Below, piece by piece: positions 12,527 through 22,202 of a stretch of 64,000 nt of DNA. The DNA is from Vibrio zhugei (GTDB taxonomy: Bacteria; Pseudomonadota; Gammaproteobacteria; Enterobacterales; Vibrionaceae): NCBI RefSeq assembly GCF_003716875.1, contig NZ_CP033078.1:1-64000 (forward strand). The letters are read 5' to 3'. Position numbers and translations under genes: made by a program. The notes under the pieces are model-generated. The model saw only the letters and a program-made list of their open reading frames with translations. It was not told the DNA's origin and made no database searches. The stretch's first letter is position 1; each line of letters opens with the position of its first letter.

Positions 12527-13444
12527 TTATGCCTGATTCGAGTTTTTACACATTGGGAAACCAAGCGCTTCACGAGATGCGTAATACGCTTCTGCGACGG
12601 CTTTGGTAAGGTCGCGAATACGTAGAATGTAGCGTTGACGTTCGGTGACAGAAATCGCTTTACGTGCATCTAACAAGTTAAACGCATGACCGGCTTTTAG
12701 GATGCGCTCGTAGGCTGGCAGTGGCAGTGGAGTGTCTAGCGCCACAAGCTGCTGACATTCTTTTTCACATTGATCGAAGAAGGTGAATAGAAAATCGACA
12801 TCGGCATGTTCGAAGTTATACGTTGACTGTTCCACTTCATTTTGGTGGAAAATATCACCGTAAGTCACTTTGCCTAAAGGTCCGTCAGTCCAAACAAGAT
12901 CATAAACCGAGTCCACGCCCTGAATATACATAGCAAGACGCTCAATACCGTAAGTGATTTCACCGGTCACAGGTTTACATTCAAGGCCGCCGACTTGTTG
13001 GAAGTAGGTGAACTGAGTCACTTCCATGCCGTTTAGCCAAACTTCCCAGCCCAGACCCCAAGCGCCTAAGGTTGGGTTTTCCCAGTTATCTTCGACGAAA
13101 CGAATGTCGTGGACTTGTGGATCAACGCCTAATACCTGTAATGAGCCTAAGTACAACTCTTGAATGTTGTCTGGTGAAGGCTTAATTACAACTTGAAATT
13201 GGTAGTAGTGTTGAAGACGGTTAGGGTTTTCACCATAACGACCGTCAGTCGGACGACGAGAGGGTTGAACGTAAGCGGTTGCCATTGGCTCAGGACCAAT
13301 CGCACGCAAGCATGTCATTGGGTGAGATGTACCTGCACCGACTTCCATATCTAACGGTTGTACAATGGTGCAGCCTTGTTGGGCCCAATAATCCTGCAGC
13401 GCGAGGATCATTCCCTGAAAGGTTTTGATATCGTATTTTTGCAT
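12527..13444 (-). CDS. glyQ: Glycyl-tRNA synthetase alpha subunit
   Basis: This is the catalytic alpha subunit that activates glycine. The ATG at 13444 gives [25 protein letters not shown], the conserved family start. An upstream in-frame extension is non-coding in character. The 305 residues compare with 303 in E. coli. Motifs GAGTSHP and [22 protein letters not shown] form the class II active site. It is the first gene of the glyQS operon, and its promoter should lie within 13445-13620, shared back-to-back with the manganese riboswitch transcript. Confidence 0.97.
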   Translation of the reverse strand: MQKYDIKTFQGMILALQDYWAQQGCTIVQPLDMEVGAGTSHPMTCLRAIGPEPMATAYVQPSRRPTDGRYGENPNRLQHYYQFQVVIKPSPDNIQELYLGSLQVLGVDPQVHDIRFVEDNWENPTLGAWGLGWEVWLNGMEVTQFTYFQQVGGLECKPVTGEITYGIERLAMYIQGVDSVYDLVWTDGPLGKVTYGDIFHQNEVEQSTYNFEHADVDFLFTFFDQCEKECQQLVALDTPLPLPAYERILKAGHAFNLLDARKAISVTERQRYILRIRDLTKAVAEAYYASREALGFPMCKNSNQA

Positions 13445-13664
13445 AGTCAGGTTCGCGCGAATCTTATGTTTGAAATGAATAAAAATAGTCTTCAAGTATA
13501 CCGAGATCTTGCACGACAAAGTAGGGGTAATCTTGTTTAATTCTTGGGCAATGAGCATAAGTGCGCGTCATGCTCGTGCATAAATACCGACATTACGCGT
13601 GAATGACGTATTTTCACCACTTTTCAACTTGTAGTTTTTTTAGTGGAACGATATTATTCAGCCG

Positions 13665-13830
13665 TCTTTGGGGAGTAGCTTACTCAATCGATTTTGAGAT
13701 TGAGTTCGTTCGTCAACATAATCGCTGCCCATCAGCGTGGCGTTCGAGGCTTGGTGCCCACCAAGTTTAGCAAGACCTTAGACAAACATCACAAACCAGG
13801 GGTGGGGAGTGAGTTTGTCTATGGTTCTTA
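13665..13830 (+). promoter_or_regulatory. yybP-ykoY manganese riboswitch
   Basis: The leader upstream of the exporter gene contains two conserved yybP-ykoY blocks. These are GGGGAGTAGC (13670-13679) and CGTCAACATAATCG (about 13712-13725, consensus CGUCAACAUACUCG), the L1/L3 segments that form the Mn2+ site. Helical segments follow (tggtgcccacca) and a second gtggggagtgag block near 13802. The family senses Mn2+ and controls Mn exporters of the UPF0016 and MntP types. A possible -10 sequence lies near 13653. The rest of the 13445-13861 gap holds the divergent glyQ upstream region. The expression mechanism (translation or termination) was not determined. Confidence 0.88.
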
Positions 13831-13861
13831 ATAATAAATCCCTGCCTCCAATGAGTATGTC

Positions 13862-14416
13862 GTGAGTGTTTTAGTTATTTCTTTAACCACTGTTGCCTTG
13901 GCAGAAATTGGTGACCGTACCCAGCTATTGTCTTTGCTGCTTGCCAGCCGTTATCGTCGTCCTGTTCCAATTATTCTCGCTATTTTATCAGCGACATTAC
14001 TCAATCATGCTTTAGCCGCGTGGTTAGGCGTGGTTGTCGCCGACTATTTAACCCCTGAAGTCTTAAAGTGGGTGGTGGTGGTCAGTTTCTTAAGCATGGC
14101 GATTTGGGTATTGATTCCCGATAAACTGGATGAAGAGGAAGCGATCTCTGGACGTGGTCCGTTTGTGGCGAGCTTTATTGCCTTTTTTATTGCCGAAATC
14201 GGTGACAAAACGCAAATCGCCACGTCGATTCTAGGTGCGCACTATAGTCACCAACTGATGTGGGTCATTATTGGTACCACCATTGGTATGCTGTTGGCGA
14301 ATGTGCCAGTGGTCTTGATTGGTAAATTATCGGCAAACCGTTTACCGCTAGGAATCATCCGTAAAGTGACTGCTTTGGTATTTGTTGGTTTGGCGGCGAT
14401 TTCTGCCTTTTACTAA
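13862..14416 (+). CDS. mneA: Manganese exporter MneA (UPF0016/GDT1/TMEM165 family)
   Basis: The 184-residue integral membrane protein has the duplicated UPF0016 signature E-x-G-D-(R/K)-(T/S): EIGDRTQ at 15-21 and EIGDKTQ at 112-118, each followed by hydrophobic helices (about six in total). Family members export Mn2+ or Ca2+; the Vibrio cholerae member is known as MneA. The riboswitch directly upstream supports manganese as substrate. The start is GTG at 13862, because the ATG six bases upstream is followed immediately by a stop. Confidence 0.9.
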   Translation: MSVLVISLTTVALAEIGDRTQLLSLLLASRYRRPVPIILAILSATLLNHALAAWLGVVVADYLTPEVLKWVVVVSFLSMAIWVLIPDKLDEEEAISGRGPFVASFIAFFIAEIGDKTQIATSILGAHYSHQLMWVIIGTTIGMLLANVPVVLIGKLSANRLPLGIIRKVTALVFVGLAAISAFY

Positions 14417-14525
14417 CGGGTCGACGGCGGGGAATTTGATGTCAATATTCGTGTTAGATCACCGTACCTTCGCCTCTGTGACTGCTATGCTTGAGCAAGG
14501 TAAAGCCATGTGGTGAGGGAAGACT

Positions 14526-14783
14526 ATGTTAACGCGCTACACATCAATGACCGCCAAGAGCCAAAGCTATTTGTTTACGTTTGGGTTGCTGCTGACCTTT
14601 TTAGGGATGACCCTAACCGATTTGTGGATGCCAATGGTGGTTGGGGCGTTTATCTTGACGGGATTAGCGGTTGAATCTTGGATTCGTGTCGCGCATTTGA
14701 TTCCGATGCACGACGAAATTCGCACCTTACGCCAAGAAATCCAACAACTGCGTCATGAAAGCCGCGACCATTTCGATCAATAA
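14526..14783 (+). CDS. Small membrane protein of unknown function
   Basis: I do not recognise a named family. The 85-residue product has two hydrophobic segments (about 14-32 and 36-52), then a polar, charged tail (IRTLRQEIQQLRHESRDHF) likely to be a short coiled coil facing one side of the membrane. Upstream sequence GAGGGAAG, ending about 4 bases before the ATG, is a plausible ribosome binding site. It follows mneA by 109 bases on the same strand and is convergent with tusA. Codon use looks native. Confidence 0.75.
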   Translation: MLTRYTSMTAKSQSYLFTFGLLLTFLGMTLTDLWMPMVVGAFILTGLAVESWIRVAHLIPMHDEIRTLRQEIQQLRHESRDHFDQ

Positions 14784-14827
14784 TAAATCGCTGTTATTCG
14801 ATAGGGAGTCGTGACTCCCTATCCAAC

Positions 14828-15076
14828 TTATGCCAAGCCTTTTTGAATCAAATAGAAATAAGGTGACGTGTCGGTTTGCGCGTCCAACAGTGTGTGATCC
14901 ATAAACCGACAAAAGCTCGGGATATCTCGGGTGGTGGATGGGTCGTCTGCTTTTACCAGCAGCGTATCGCCGTCTTGCATATTACGGATGGTTTTGCGAA
15001 CCATCATTACCGGTTCTGGGCAACGTAGGCCTTCAGCGTCTAATGTCTTGGTTGCTTCTGCGTTGGATAAACTCAT
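14828..15076 (-). CDS. tusA: Sulfur carrier protein TusA
   Basis: This 82-residue SirA/TusA-family protein accepts persulfide sulfur from IscS and passes it through the TusBCD-E relay for 2-thiouridine formation in tRNA wobble positions. The family motif is [12 protein letters not shown], with the acceptor cysteine at residue 19. Length matches E. coli TusA (81). It is a single gene, convergent with the small membrane protein gene and followed on the other side by the ilv operon end. Confidence 0.95.
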   Translation of the reverse strand: MSLSNAEATKTLDAEGLRCPEPVMMVRKTIRNMQDGDTLLVKADDPSTTRDIPSFCRFMDHTLLDAQTDTSPYFYLIQKGLA

Positions 15077-15202
15077 GGGTAACCTACTGGAATAATCGTT
15101 AAGGCGGTTGATGATACTCGTGAAGGAAAAATATTCAATATGGAAGGGGCGCAGTATTCATGCTGACGGCGGTGAAAGGCTGACTATAAGGGCAACGTGG
15201 AT

Positions 15203-15237
15203 AAAAAACGCCCCAAGCCAGAAGGGTTGGGGCGTTT
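15203..15237 (-). terminator. Terminator of the ilvGMEDA operon
   Basis: The strong hairpin AAACGCCCCAA/TTGGGGCGTTT lies 16 bases past the ilvA stop. An A-run on the plus strand serves as the U-run of the minus-strand transcript. Confidence 0.85.
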
Positions 15238-15252
15238 GACGTTTAACAAGGC

Positions 15253-16785
15253 TTATTTAGACAAGAAGAAGCGATAAGAAGGGTTATTCGTTTCATCATG
15301 GTATTGATATCCAAGCTCGGCTAAATGCGCAGCAAAGCGTGATAAATCACTGTCATTTAATTCAATGCCACATAATACACGGCCATAGTCGGCGCCGTGG
15401 TTGCGGTAATTGAATAAGCTGATATTCCAGTGGGTACCGAGTGTGGTTAAAAATTTCAATAGCGCACCAGGATACTCAGGGAATTCAAAACTGTAGAGAC
15501 GCTCTTGCAGTGGTTTGGATGGCTTGCCACCAATCATATAACGCACGTGCAGTTTGGCCATTTCATCATCGGAAAGATCTTGCACCGGATACCCGGCCTC
15601 ACGAAGATCCGCGATGATACCAGCGAGTTCTTCTTCACCGCCCATCAGGCGAACACCCACAAAAATATTGGCCAGTTGGTCATCACTATAACGGTAGTTA
15701 AACTCGGTGACTGCTCGACCACGTATCACTTCGCAAAAGTTGAAAAAGGCACCGGGCTGTTCTGGAATCGTTACGGCTAACAAACCTTCACGTTTTTCAC
15801 CCAGTTCACAACGTTCCGATACATAGCGTAATCCATGGAAATTGGTATTGGCACCAGACAAAATGGTCGCTAGGTTCTTATCTGAGAGTTGCTGCTGCGC
15901 CGCATACTTTTTCAATCCAGCTAAGGCTACCGCGCCCGACGGTTCGGCGATCGCACGCGTGTCTTCAAAGATATCTTTGACGGCGGCACAAATTTCATCA
16001 CTGGAGACGCTAATATGGCCATCCAGATGCTCTTGGCACAGGCGGAAGGTTTCATCGCCAATGCGTTTCACGGCGACCCCTTCTGCAAATAAGCTGACCT
16101 GCTCGAGTACTACTGGCTCTCCTGCATCTAATGCGGCTTTCAAACAAGAAGAATCTTCAGGCTCTACGGCGATCACTTTGATTTCTGGCATCAGTTGTTT
16201 GATTAATACCGCGATGCCCGCGGCTAGGCCACCGCCACCGACCGGCACAAAAATGTAGTCGAGGTGACTGTTTTGCTGTAACAGCTCCAAGCCAATCGTG
16301 CCTTGTCCAGCAATGACAAGCGGATGATCAAATGGTGGCACAAACGTATAGTTGTGCAGCGCGGCTAAACGCTCGGCTTCGGCTTTTGCTTCATCGAAGT
16401 TATTGCCATGTAACACCACGTTGCCACCAAACCCACGCACGGCTGAGACTTTAATATCCGGCGTCGTTTTTGGCATCACAATCGTGGTGAGAATATTCAG
16501 TTTTTTCCCCGATAACGCCATGCCTTGAGCGTGGTTGCCCGCAGAGGCGGTAATTACGCCGGCCTCTTGCTGTTCTTTCGACAGAGATGACACCATGTTG
16601 TAAGCGCCACGTAATTTGAAAGAATGCACGGGTTGACGGTCTTCACGCTTGATTTGAATATGATTGCCCAAACGCTCTGAGAGGTTCGTCATTGTTTGAA
16701 GTGGCGTCACATGCGCGACTTCATAGACGGGGGCTTTGATGATATGGCGCAGATACTCTGCGCCACTAAGTTGCTCCATGCTCAT
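15253..16785 (-). CDS. ilvA: Threonine ammonia-lyase (biosynthetic threonine deaminase)
   Basis: This enzyme converts threonine to 2-oxobutyrate, the first step toward isoleucine, and is allosterically inhibited by isoleucine. The start is ATG at 16785 (MSMEQLSGAEYL), 10 bases after the ilvD stop, giving 510 residues (E. coli 514). The catalytic PLP domain has K57 in HSFKLRGAYN. Two C-terminal ACT-like regulatory domains occupy about 325-510, marking the biosynthetic rather than catabolic enzyme. It is the last gene of the ilvGMEDA operon. Confidence 0.97.
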   Translation of the reverse strand: MSMEQLSGAEYLRHIIKAPVYEVAHVTPLQTMTNLSERLGNHIQIKREDRQPVHSFKLRGAYNMVSSLSKEQQEAGVITASAGNHAQGMALSGKKLNILTTIVMPKTTPDIKVSAVRGFGGNVVLHGNNFDEAKAEAERLAALHNYTFVPPFDHPLVIAGQGTIGLELLQQNSHLDYIFVPVGGGGLAAGIAVLIKQLMPEIKVIAVEPEDSSCLKAALDAGEPVVLEQVSLFAEGVAVKRIGDETFRLCQEHLDGHISVSSDEICAAVKDIFEDTRAIAEPSGAVALAGLKKYAAQQQLSDKNLATILSGANTNFHGLRYVSERCELGEKREGLLAVTIPEQPGAFFNFCEVIRGRAVTEFNYRYSDDQLANIFVGVRLMGGEEELAGIIADLREAGYPVQDLSDDEMAKLHVRYMIGGKPSKPLQERLYSFEFPEYPGALLKFLTTLGTHWNISLFNYRNHGADYGRVLCGIELNDSDLSRFAAHLAELGYQYHDETNNPSYRFFLSK

Positions 16786-16795
16786 GACCTTATCC

Positions 16796-18637
16796 TTAGT
16801 CTTCCAGTTTCGCTTTATCGCGAACGGCACCTTTGTCTGCACTGGTCGCCATGCTGGCGTAGGCTTTCAAAGCAAAGGAGACTTCGCGCTCGCGAGAGAC
16901 GGGTTTCCAGCCTAATTGATCTTGAGCACGACGGCGTGACTCAAGTTCTGCATCAGAGATATTGAGCTCAATGGTTCGGTTTGGAATATCGATAGAGATC
17001 ATATCGCCATTGTTGACCAAACCAATCGCTCCGCCGTTCGCGGCTTCTGGAGACGCGTGGCCAATCGACAAACCGGAGGTCCCGCCAGAGAAGCGACCAT
17101 CGGTCAATAATGCGCAGTCCTTATCTAAGCCCATCGATTTTAGGTAAGTGGTCGGGTAGAGCATTTCTTGCATGCCCGGACCGCCTTTAGGTCCTTCATA
17201 GCGAATGATGACGACATCACCCGCTTTGACTTTCCCACCTAAAATACCTTCAACCGCATCATCTTGGCTTTCAAAAACCACGGCAGGCCCTTTGAAGGTT
17301 AGGATACTTTCATCGACCCCCGCGGTTTTTACTATGCAGCCATTGAGAGCGATATTGCCCTGCAATACGGCAAGACCGCCGTCTTGACTGAAGGCACTGG
17401 CGCGTTCACGAATACAGCCATTTTGACGATCGTCATCTAGCGTATCCCAGCGGCAATCTTGTGAGAAAGCTTGGGTGGTACGAATGCCGGCAGGCCCAGC
17501 GCGGAAGAAGTTTTTCACTTCGGCTGAGTCGGTTTGCATGATGTCATACTGCGCCAACTGCTCTTTCATTGACAGATTTAAAATGGTTCGGGTGTCTTCG
17601 GCAATCAGACTTGCGCGTTGCAATTCGCCTAAAATGCCCATCACGCCACCAGCGCGATGCACATCTTCCATGTGATACTTTTGCGTTGAGGGGGCGACCT
17701 TGCACAAATGTGGAATTTGACGAGATAGGCGATCGATGTCGTCCATATCGAAGTCGATTTCACCTTCTTGCGCTGCGGCGAGTAGGTGCAGAACCGTATT
17801 GGTTGAGCCGCCCATCGCAATATCAAGCGCCATGGCATTTTCAAAGGCATCTTTAGAGGCGATATTGCGTGGTAGCGCGGTCGCATCATCCTGTTCGTAA
17901 TAGCGTTTAGTCAGTTCCACAATGCGATGACCTGCATTGATGAACAACTGCTCTCGGTCTTTGTGGGTGGCGAGCATGGAACCATTACCCGGCTGAGCAA
18001 GCCCTAGTGCTTCGGTTAGGCAGTTCATCGAGTTGGCAGTAAACATGCCCGAACAAGAGCCACATGTTGGGCAGGCTGAGCGTTCGACTTGTTCACTTTG
18101 TTCGTCTGAGACTTTCGGATCCGCGCCTTGTTTCATTGCATCGACCAAATCCAGTTTAATGATTTGATCCGACAGCTTGGTTTTGCCCGCTTCCATTGGG
18201 CCACCAGAAACGAAAATCGTCGGTACGTTTAAGCGCATGGAGGCCATGAGCATTCCGGGAGTGATTTTGTCACAGTTGGAAATACACACCATGGCATCCG
18301 CGCAGTGTGCGTTGACCATATACTCGACGGAATCGGCAATCAATTCACGAGAAGGCAGCGAATAGAGCATGCCCCCGTGTCCCATCGCGATACCATCATC
18401 GACTGCGATCGTGTTGAATTCTTTCGCGATCCCACCCGCTTCTTCGATTTGCTTCGCCACTAATTGACCGATGTCTTTTAAGTGAACGTGGCCCGGTACA
18501 AATTGCGTGAACGAGTTAACCACAGCAATGATCGGTTTGCCGAAATCATTGTCTTTCACGCCAGTGGCACGCCATAGAGCGCGTGCCCCTGCCATATTGC
18601 GGCCATGAGTGGTGGTTGCTGAACGATACTTAGGCAT
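16796..18637 (-). CDS. ilvD: Dihydroxy-acid dehydratase
   Basis: An iron-sulfur dehydratase that makes 2-oxoisovalerate and 2-oxo-3-methylvalerate for valine, leucine and isoleucine. At 613 residues it is close to E. coli IlvD (616). Family blocks include [26 protein letters not shown] at the N terminus (shown here only as family start), the cluster cysteines in [10 protein letters not shown] and [16 protein letters not shown], and GRFSGGTSG near the C terminus. It starts 9 bases after the ilvE stop. Confidence 0.98.
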   Translation of the reverse strand: MPKYRSATTTHGRNMAGARALWRATGVKDNDFGKPIIAVVNSFTQFVPGHVHLKDIGQLVAKQIEEAGGIAKEFNTIAVDDGIAMGHGGMLYSLPSRELIADSVEYMVNAHCADAMVCISNCDKITPGMLMASMRLNVPTIFVSGGPMEAGKTKLSDQIIKLDLVDAMKQGADPKVSDEQSEQVERSACPTCGSCSGMFTANSMNCLTEALGLAQPGNGSMLATHKDREQLFINAGHRIVELTKRYYEQDDATALPRNIASKDAFENAMALDIAMGGSTNTVLHLLAAAQEGEIDFDMDDIDRLSRQIPHLCKVAPSTQKYHMEDVHRAGGVMGILGELQRASLIAEDTRTILNLSMKEQLAQYDIMQTDSAEVKNFFRAGPAGIRTTQAFSQDCRWDTLDDDRQNGCIRERASAFSQDGGLAVLQGNIALNGCIVKTAGVDESILTFKGPAVVFESQDDAVEGILGGKVKAGDVVIIRYEGPKGGPGMQEMLYPTTYLKSMGLDKDCALLTDGRFSGGTSGLSIGHASPEAANGGAIGLVNNGDMISIDIPNRTIELNISDAELESRRRAQDQLGWKPVSREREVSFALKAYASMATSADKGAVRDKAKLED

Positions 18638-18646
18638 AATAGTCCC

Positions 18647-19585
18647 TTATTTTTCCTGTGGATTGATGAAGTCTAACCAACCCCATTTATCTTCTGTTGT
18701 CCCATCAAATAAGCCAAAGAACGCTTTTTGCATGGCTTGGGTGATTGGCCCACATTTGCCTTCACCAATCGAGATACGGTCAACGCTGCGCACAGGAACA
18801 ATTTCTGCGGCGGTTCCGGTTAGGAAAATCTCATCCGCTAAGTACAAGGTTTCACGTGAAATGTTGGCTTCACGAACTTCATAACCTTGGTCTTTGGCCA
18901 ATACCATGATGCTGTCACGAGTAATGCCGGGTAAAATTGAGCTCGACAGTGGCGGGGTGTAGATGACCCCATTTTGCACGACAAAGATATTCTCGCCAGA
19001 CCCTTCAGAAATATAGCCATCGACATTGAGTGAAATGCCTTCATCGTAGCCGTGACGACGAGCTTCACTACCGATAAGTAGTGATGATAAGTAGTTACCA
19101 CCCGCTTTTGCTGCGGTTGGGATGGTATTTTGAGCCATACGGCTCCAGCTGGATACCATCGCATCGATACCATTTTCTAACGCTTCTTCACCAAGATAAG
19201 CTCCCCAAGGGAACGCGGCAATGATGAGATCCAGATCGGAACCTTCAGGAGGGCAGACACCTAGGCCCACATTGCCCATGAAAGCAAGCGGACGGATATA
19301 CGCGTCATTGAGTTTGTTGGCACGTAAGGTTTCACGTGTCGCTTCCATGATCTCTTCTTGTGAATAGGGAATAGGGAAACGATAAATCTTTGCTGAGTTA
19401 ATTAAGCGCTGCGCATGTTCAGGGTGGCGAAAAATTGCTGGCCCTTTATGCGTGTTGTAGCAACGTACACCTTCAAAGACGGATGTGCCGTAATGCAAGG
19501 CATGAGAAAGCACGTGAACGGTCGCGTTTTCCCATAATGTCATTTCGCCATTGAACCAGATGTATTCTGCAGTTTGCGTTGTCAT
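18647..19585 (-). CDS. ilvE: Branched-chain amino acid aminotransferase
   Basis: A PLP class IV aminotransferase catalysing the last step of valine, leucine and isoleucine synthesis. The 312 residues compare with 309 in E. coli. It shows HYGTSVFEGVRCY near the N terminus, the PLP lysine in AKAGGNYLSSL, and the class IV signature DGYISEGSGENIFVV. Start ATG at 19585, 11 bases after the ilvM stop. Confidence 0.97.
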   Translation of the reverse strand: MTTQTAEYIWFNGEMTLWENATVHVLSHALHYGTSVFEGVRCYNTHKGPAIFRHPEHAQRLINSAKIYRFPIPYSQEEIMEATRETLRANKLNDAYIRPLAFMGNVGLGVCPPEGSDLDLIIAAFPWGAYLGEEALENGIDAMVSSWSRMAQNTIPTAAKAGGNYLSSLLIGSEARRHGYDEGISLNVDGYISEGSGENIFVVQNGVIYTPPLSSSILPGITRDSIMVLAKDQGYEVREANISRETLYLADEIFLTGTAAEIVPVRSVDRISIGEGKCGPITQAMQKAFFGLFDGTTEDKWGWLDFINPQEK

Positions 19586-19596
19586 GTTTGCCTTCC

Positions 19597-19881
19597 TTAA
19601 GCGCTAATTCTTTGTTGTAAGTTATTGTTTGGGAGTTCATCAAGGCTGATTTCTGTCACATCAACGGTCATGACATCCCAAAGTTTTTCTATTTGATTGG
19701 TGAGTGTGGTAATGGGTCTGTCGCTATCGACAATGACTTCCACACTGGCGATTTTACTCGCATGGTTTTGGGTTCCCGCGACTTGTCGAACGATGAAACC
19801 TCGGTGACGAACAATACGTAGTACACGTTCTAGTAGAACGGGTTTGTCATCGGCTTTGATGTCAATTAGATATCTTTGCAT
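19597..19881 (-). CDS. ilvM: Acetolactate synthase II small (regulatory) subunit
   Basis: This ACT-domain small subunit supports activity of the IlvG catalytic subunit. The start chosen is ATG at 19881 (MQRYLIDIKADDKPVLLERVLR), preceded by a GGAGAAGGG ribosome site and lying 11 bases after the ilvG stop. The longer frame would run back into ilvG. The 94 residues compare with 87 in E. coli. The ACT fold shows as LERVLRIVRHRGFIVRQV followed by VEVIVDSDRPI. Confidence 0.93.
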   Translation of the reverse strand: MQRYLIDIKADDKPVLLERVLRIVRHRGFIVRQVAGTQNHASKIASVEVIVDSDRPITTLTNQIEKLWDVMTVDVTEISLDELPNNNLQQRISA

Positions 19882-19892
19882 TATCCCTTCTC

Positions 19893-21539
19893 CTAGGTGT
19901 TTTCTAACATATCGCTGTTTGAAGCGCCGGGTGGCACTAAAGGCCACACATTTTCTTCTTCATCGATATCGACGTGCAATAAATAGGCAGTTTTACTGGC
20001 CAACATTTCTCGCAGTGCGGGTTCCACTTCTGACTTTTTGGAAATTGTTTTACCAGGAATATCAAAGGCCTTAGCTAGCATGACAAAGTCAGGGTTGTCA
20101 TCTAGGATGGTTTCACTATGGCGACCATCAAAGAACAAGGATTGCCATTGTCGGACCATGCCAAGACGCTGATTGTTTAACAGTACCATTTTTACCGGAA
20201 TTTGACGGCGTTTTAATGTCCCTAATTCTTGGACATTCATCATAAACGAACCGTCGCCAGAGATCAGAACGGATTGATCGTTGGGACGCGCCACCGCAGC
20301 GCCCAAAGCCGCGGGTAAACCAAATCCCATGGTGCCAAGGCCTGCGGATGAAATGAAGTTTTGAGGGTCACGTGGCTGAATGTGCTGGGCGGCCCACATT
20401 TGGTGTTGACCGACATCGGTAGAGACGATGGTCGATTCTGGCATCATATCGGACAATTGCTTTAAAAGCAGCGGAGCATAAATCGGTTCACCGGGGTGAT
20501 CGTAACGCCATTTGTATTCATTGCGTAATACTTGGCTATGTTGCTGCCATGCGCTGATATCACAAGCGAGTGACAGTTGAGGCAAGATGACATTGATATC
20601 GCCACGCAAAGCCGCATTAGCTTGACGTAATTTGTTAAACTCTGCCGCATCAATATCGATATGAATGACTTTTGCTTCAGGAGCAAAGGTTTCTAATTTA
20701 CCCGTGACTCGGTCATCAAAGCGTGCCCCTACGACGATTAATAAGTCACATTCTTGTACGATGAGGTTGGCCGCTTTGGTGCCATGCATGCCGAGCATGC
20801 CTAAGTAATGAGGATCATGACGTTCAACCGTCCCCAGTCCTTTTAGCGTACTGACCGATGGCATTGGATTGGCATTGAGAAACTGACGTACACTCTCGGT
20901 CGCTTTGGCCAGCTGTACACCACCGCCAACATACAATACCGGACGTTCACTGGCCGCCATCATCGATTGAGCTTGTGCGAGTTGAGCAACATCGGCAATC
21001 GGCATAGCGGGAGGAGTAAAGCGAGGGAAGGTATCGCTGTCGGTATGGGCTAACTGAACATCTTTGGCAATATCGACCAGTACCGGGCCTGGGCGACCAC
21101 TGACTGCGACTTGAAAGGCTTCCATGAGCGTGTCGGCAAGATCGGCAATATCGGTGACTAGATAGCTGTGTTTGGTACAAGAAAGGGACATTCCAATCAC
21201 ATCCATTTCTTGGAATGCGTCGGTGCCGATATGAGAGCTTGCGACCTGACCGGTAATCGCAACGAGAGGAACGGAATCGAGCATGGCATCGGCAAGGCCT
21301 GTCACCAAATTGGTGGCTCCCGGTCCGGAGGTTGCCATACAAACGGCGACGTCTTGGCTTGCTCTAGCCTTGCCTATCGCGGCGATGGCTGCACCTTGCT
21401 CGTGCCGGCATAAGATATGATCGACACCGCCATCATACAAGGCATCATAGATGGGCATGATGGCCCCGCCAGGATAACCAAATACGGTATCAATGCCTTG
21501 CTCTTTTAAAGCGGCAACAACTAACTCAGCACCTGTCAT
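19893..21539 (-). CDS. ilvG: Acetolactate synthase II large (catalytic) subunit
   Basis: A thiamine-diphosphate and FAD enzyme that condenses pyruvate with pyruvate or 2-oxobutyrate, the first common step of branched-chain synthesis. The full length of 548 residues matches functional IlvG; it is not the frameshifted form of E. coli K-12. The catalytic glutamate lies in CRHEQGAAI. The C-terminal ThDP-binding motif runs from [15 protein letters not shown] to [14 protein letters not shown]. First structural gene of the operon, behind leader peptide and attenuator. Confidence 0.97.
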   Translation of the reverse strand: MTGAELVVAALKEQGIDTVFGYPGGAIMPIYDALYDGGVDHILCRHEQGAAIAAIGKARASQDVAVCMATSGPGATNLVTGLADAMLDSVPLVAITGQVASSHIGTDAFQEMDVIGMSLSCTKHSYLVTDIADLADTLMEAFQVAVSGRPGPVLVDIAKDVQLAHTDSDTFPRFTPPAMPIADVAQLAQAQSMMAASERPVLYVGGGVQLAKATESVRQFLNANPMPSVSTLKGLGTVERHDPHYLGMLGMHGTKAANLIVQECDLLIVVGARFDDRVTGKLETFAPEAKVIHIDIDAAEFNKLRQANAALRGDINVILPQLSLACDISAWQQHSQVLRNEYKWRYDHPGEPIYAPLLLKQLSDMMPESTIVSTDVGQHQMWAAQHIQPRDPQNFISSAGLGTMGFGLPAALGAAVARPNDQSVLISGDGSFMMNVQELGTLKRRQIPVKMVLLNNQRLGMVRQWQSLFFDGRHSETILDDNPDFVMLAKAFDIPGKTISKKSEVEPALREMLASKTAYLLHVDIDEEENVWPLVPPGASNSDMLENT

Positions 21540-21673
21540 TGTAGCCTCCTTGGCAACCGCTTTTTCCGTCGCTTTTTACTCTGTTGTGTTTGCACATCAT
21601 GTGCGTCTCCCGTTCTTCCAGTTAAGTCTGATTAAAGAAAAATCAGATTGAGGACTGTCTGTCTATTTTTGTT

Positions 21674-21708
21674 ATAAAAAAACCCCCGAACTTTTCAGTG
21701 CGGGGGTT
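21674..21708 (-). terminator. Attenuator of the ilvGMEDA operon
   Basis: A GC-rich hairpin (AACCCCCG at 21681-21688 pairing with CGGGGGTT at 21701-21708) is followed, on the minus strand, by a T-rich run (21674-21680). It lies between the leader peptide stop and ilvG, the position expected for a ribosome-mediated attenuator that forms when Ile-, Val- and Leu-tRNAs are charged. Confidence 0.9.
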
Positions 21709-21724
21709 CTTAGAATTCGGTACG

Positions 21725-21814
21725 TTACCTTGCGCTCACGAGCCCCCGCGCGGTGCCAATAATGACCACGAGTACTAGGCGAATAATAGAAAAGTTGTGA
21801 GCGTTTTTAATCAT
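21725..21814 (-). CDS. ilvL: ilv operon leader peptide
   Basis: The 29-codon frame contains eleven regulatory codons: four Ile, four Val and three Leu, most of them in the run IIRLVLVVII. The stop at 21725 is 17 bases from the base of the attenuator stem. This matches the role of IlvL in E. coli, where ribosome stalling at scarce branched-chain aminoacyl-tRNAs prevents termination. The sequence differs from E. coli IlvL but the codon content and context are decisive. Start ATG at 21814; the frame can extend further upstream, but the short form fits leader function. Confidence 0.88.
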   Translation of the reverse strand: MIKNAHNFSIIRLVLVVIIGTARGLVSAR

Positions 21815-21866
21815 TATATGCTTTCTTATGGTTGGTTTTTTAGTCAGCAATTCCTGTACCTCTAGT

Positions 21867-21894
21867 GTTATCATAAAAAATGGCACGCTGACAA
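21867..21894 (-). promoter_or_regulatory. Candidate ilv operon promoter
   Basis: On the minus strand TTGTCA (21894-21889) and GATAAC (21872-21867) are 16 bases apart. They lie about 50 bases upstream of the leader peptide start, a suitable distance for the leader transcript. The -10 match is moderate. Confidence 0.4.
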
Positions 21895-21938
21895 GGAAAA
21901 ACTGATTCTTTTTTATATTTTCTAGTATTGATAGCGTA

Positions 21939-22143
21939 TGTATAACCATTACGATTCATTGAATAAGTATGTATCTACAGCCTGAATGGTTTTGAAACGC
22001 ATACCCATAATGTGCCAGTCGTCTGCAACGTTATATTAGTGGCCTGTCGGGGGAAGCACGGCGATAAACTGTCGACTCACATGCGGTTACTCCTCCTTTT
22101 TTCATACTTTCCTTCCGTTATTCTCCTGTATAACCATTACGAT
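21939..22143. repeat. 17-base direct repeat in the ilv-comM intergenic region
   Basis: TGTATAACCATTACGAT occurs at 21939-21955 and again, identical, at 22127-22143, flanking about 171 bases. The pair could be a small duplication or a target duplication around a short insertion. The intervening stretch has no terminal inverted repeats that I can see. The repeats bracket the broken short reading frame described separately. Confidence 0.7.
21949..22080 (-). other. Short open frame with one internal stop, strong ribosome site
   Basis: On the minus strand AGGAGGAG (22097-22090) is followed after 9 bases by GTG at 22080 and a 14-codon frame (MSRQFIAVLPPTGH) ending in TAA at 22036. The same frame continues open for 28 further codons to 21949, including MGMRFKTIQAVDTYLFNES from ATG 22008. 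It may be a short leader peptide, a relic of a small gene, or chance. I do not recognise it. Confidence 0.25.
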
Positions 22144-22202
22144 CAACCGAGAAAGTATTGCCGCGGTTGATGATGATGACTTTGAGCCAAAGGATAATCA
22201 GT

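Noticed and set aside
12511..12669. Longer glyS start with extra N-terminal residues
   Set aside because: It overlaps the end of glyQ, and the conserved glyS N terminus begins at 12510.
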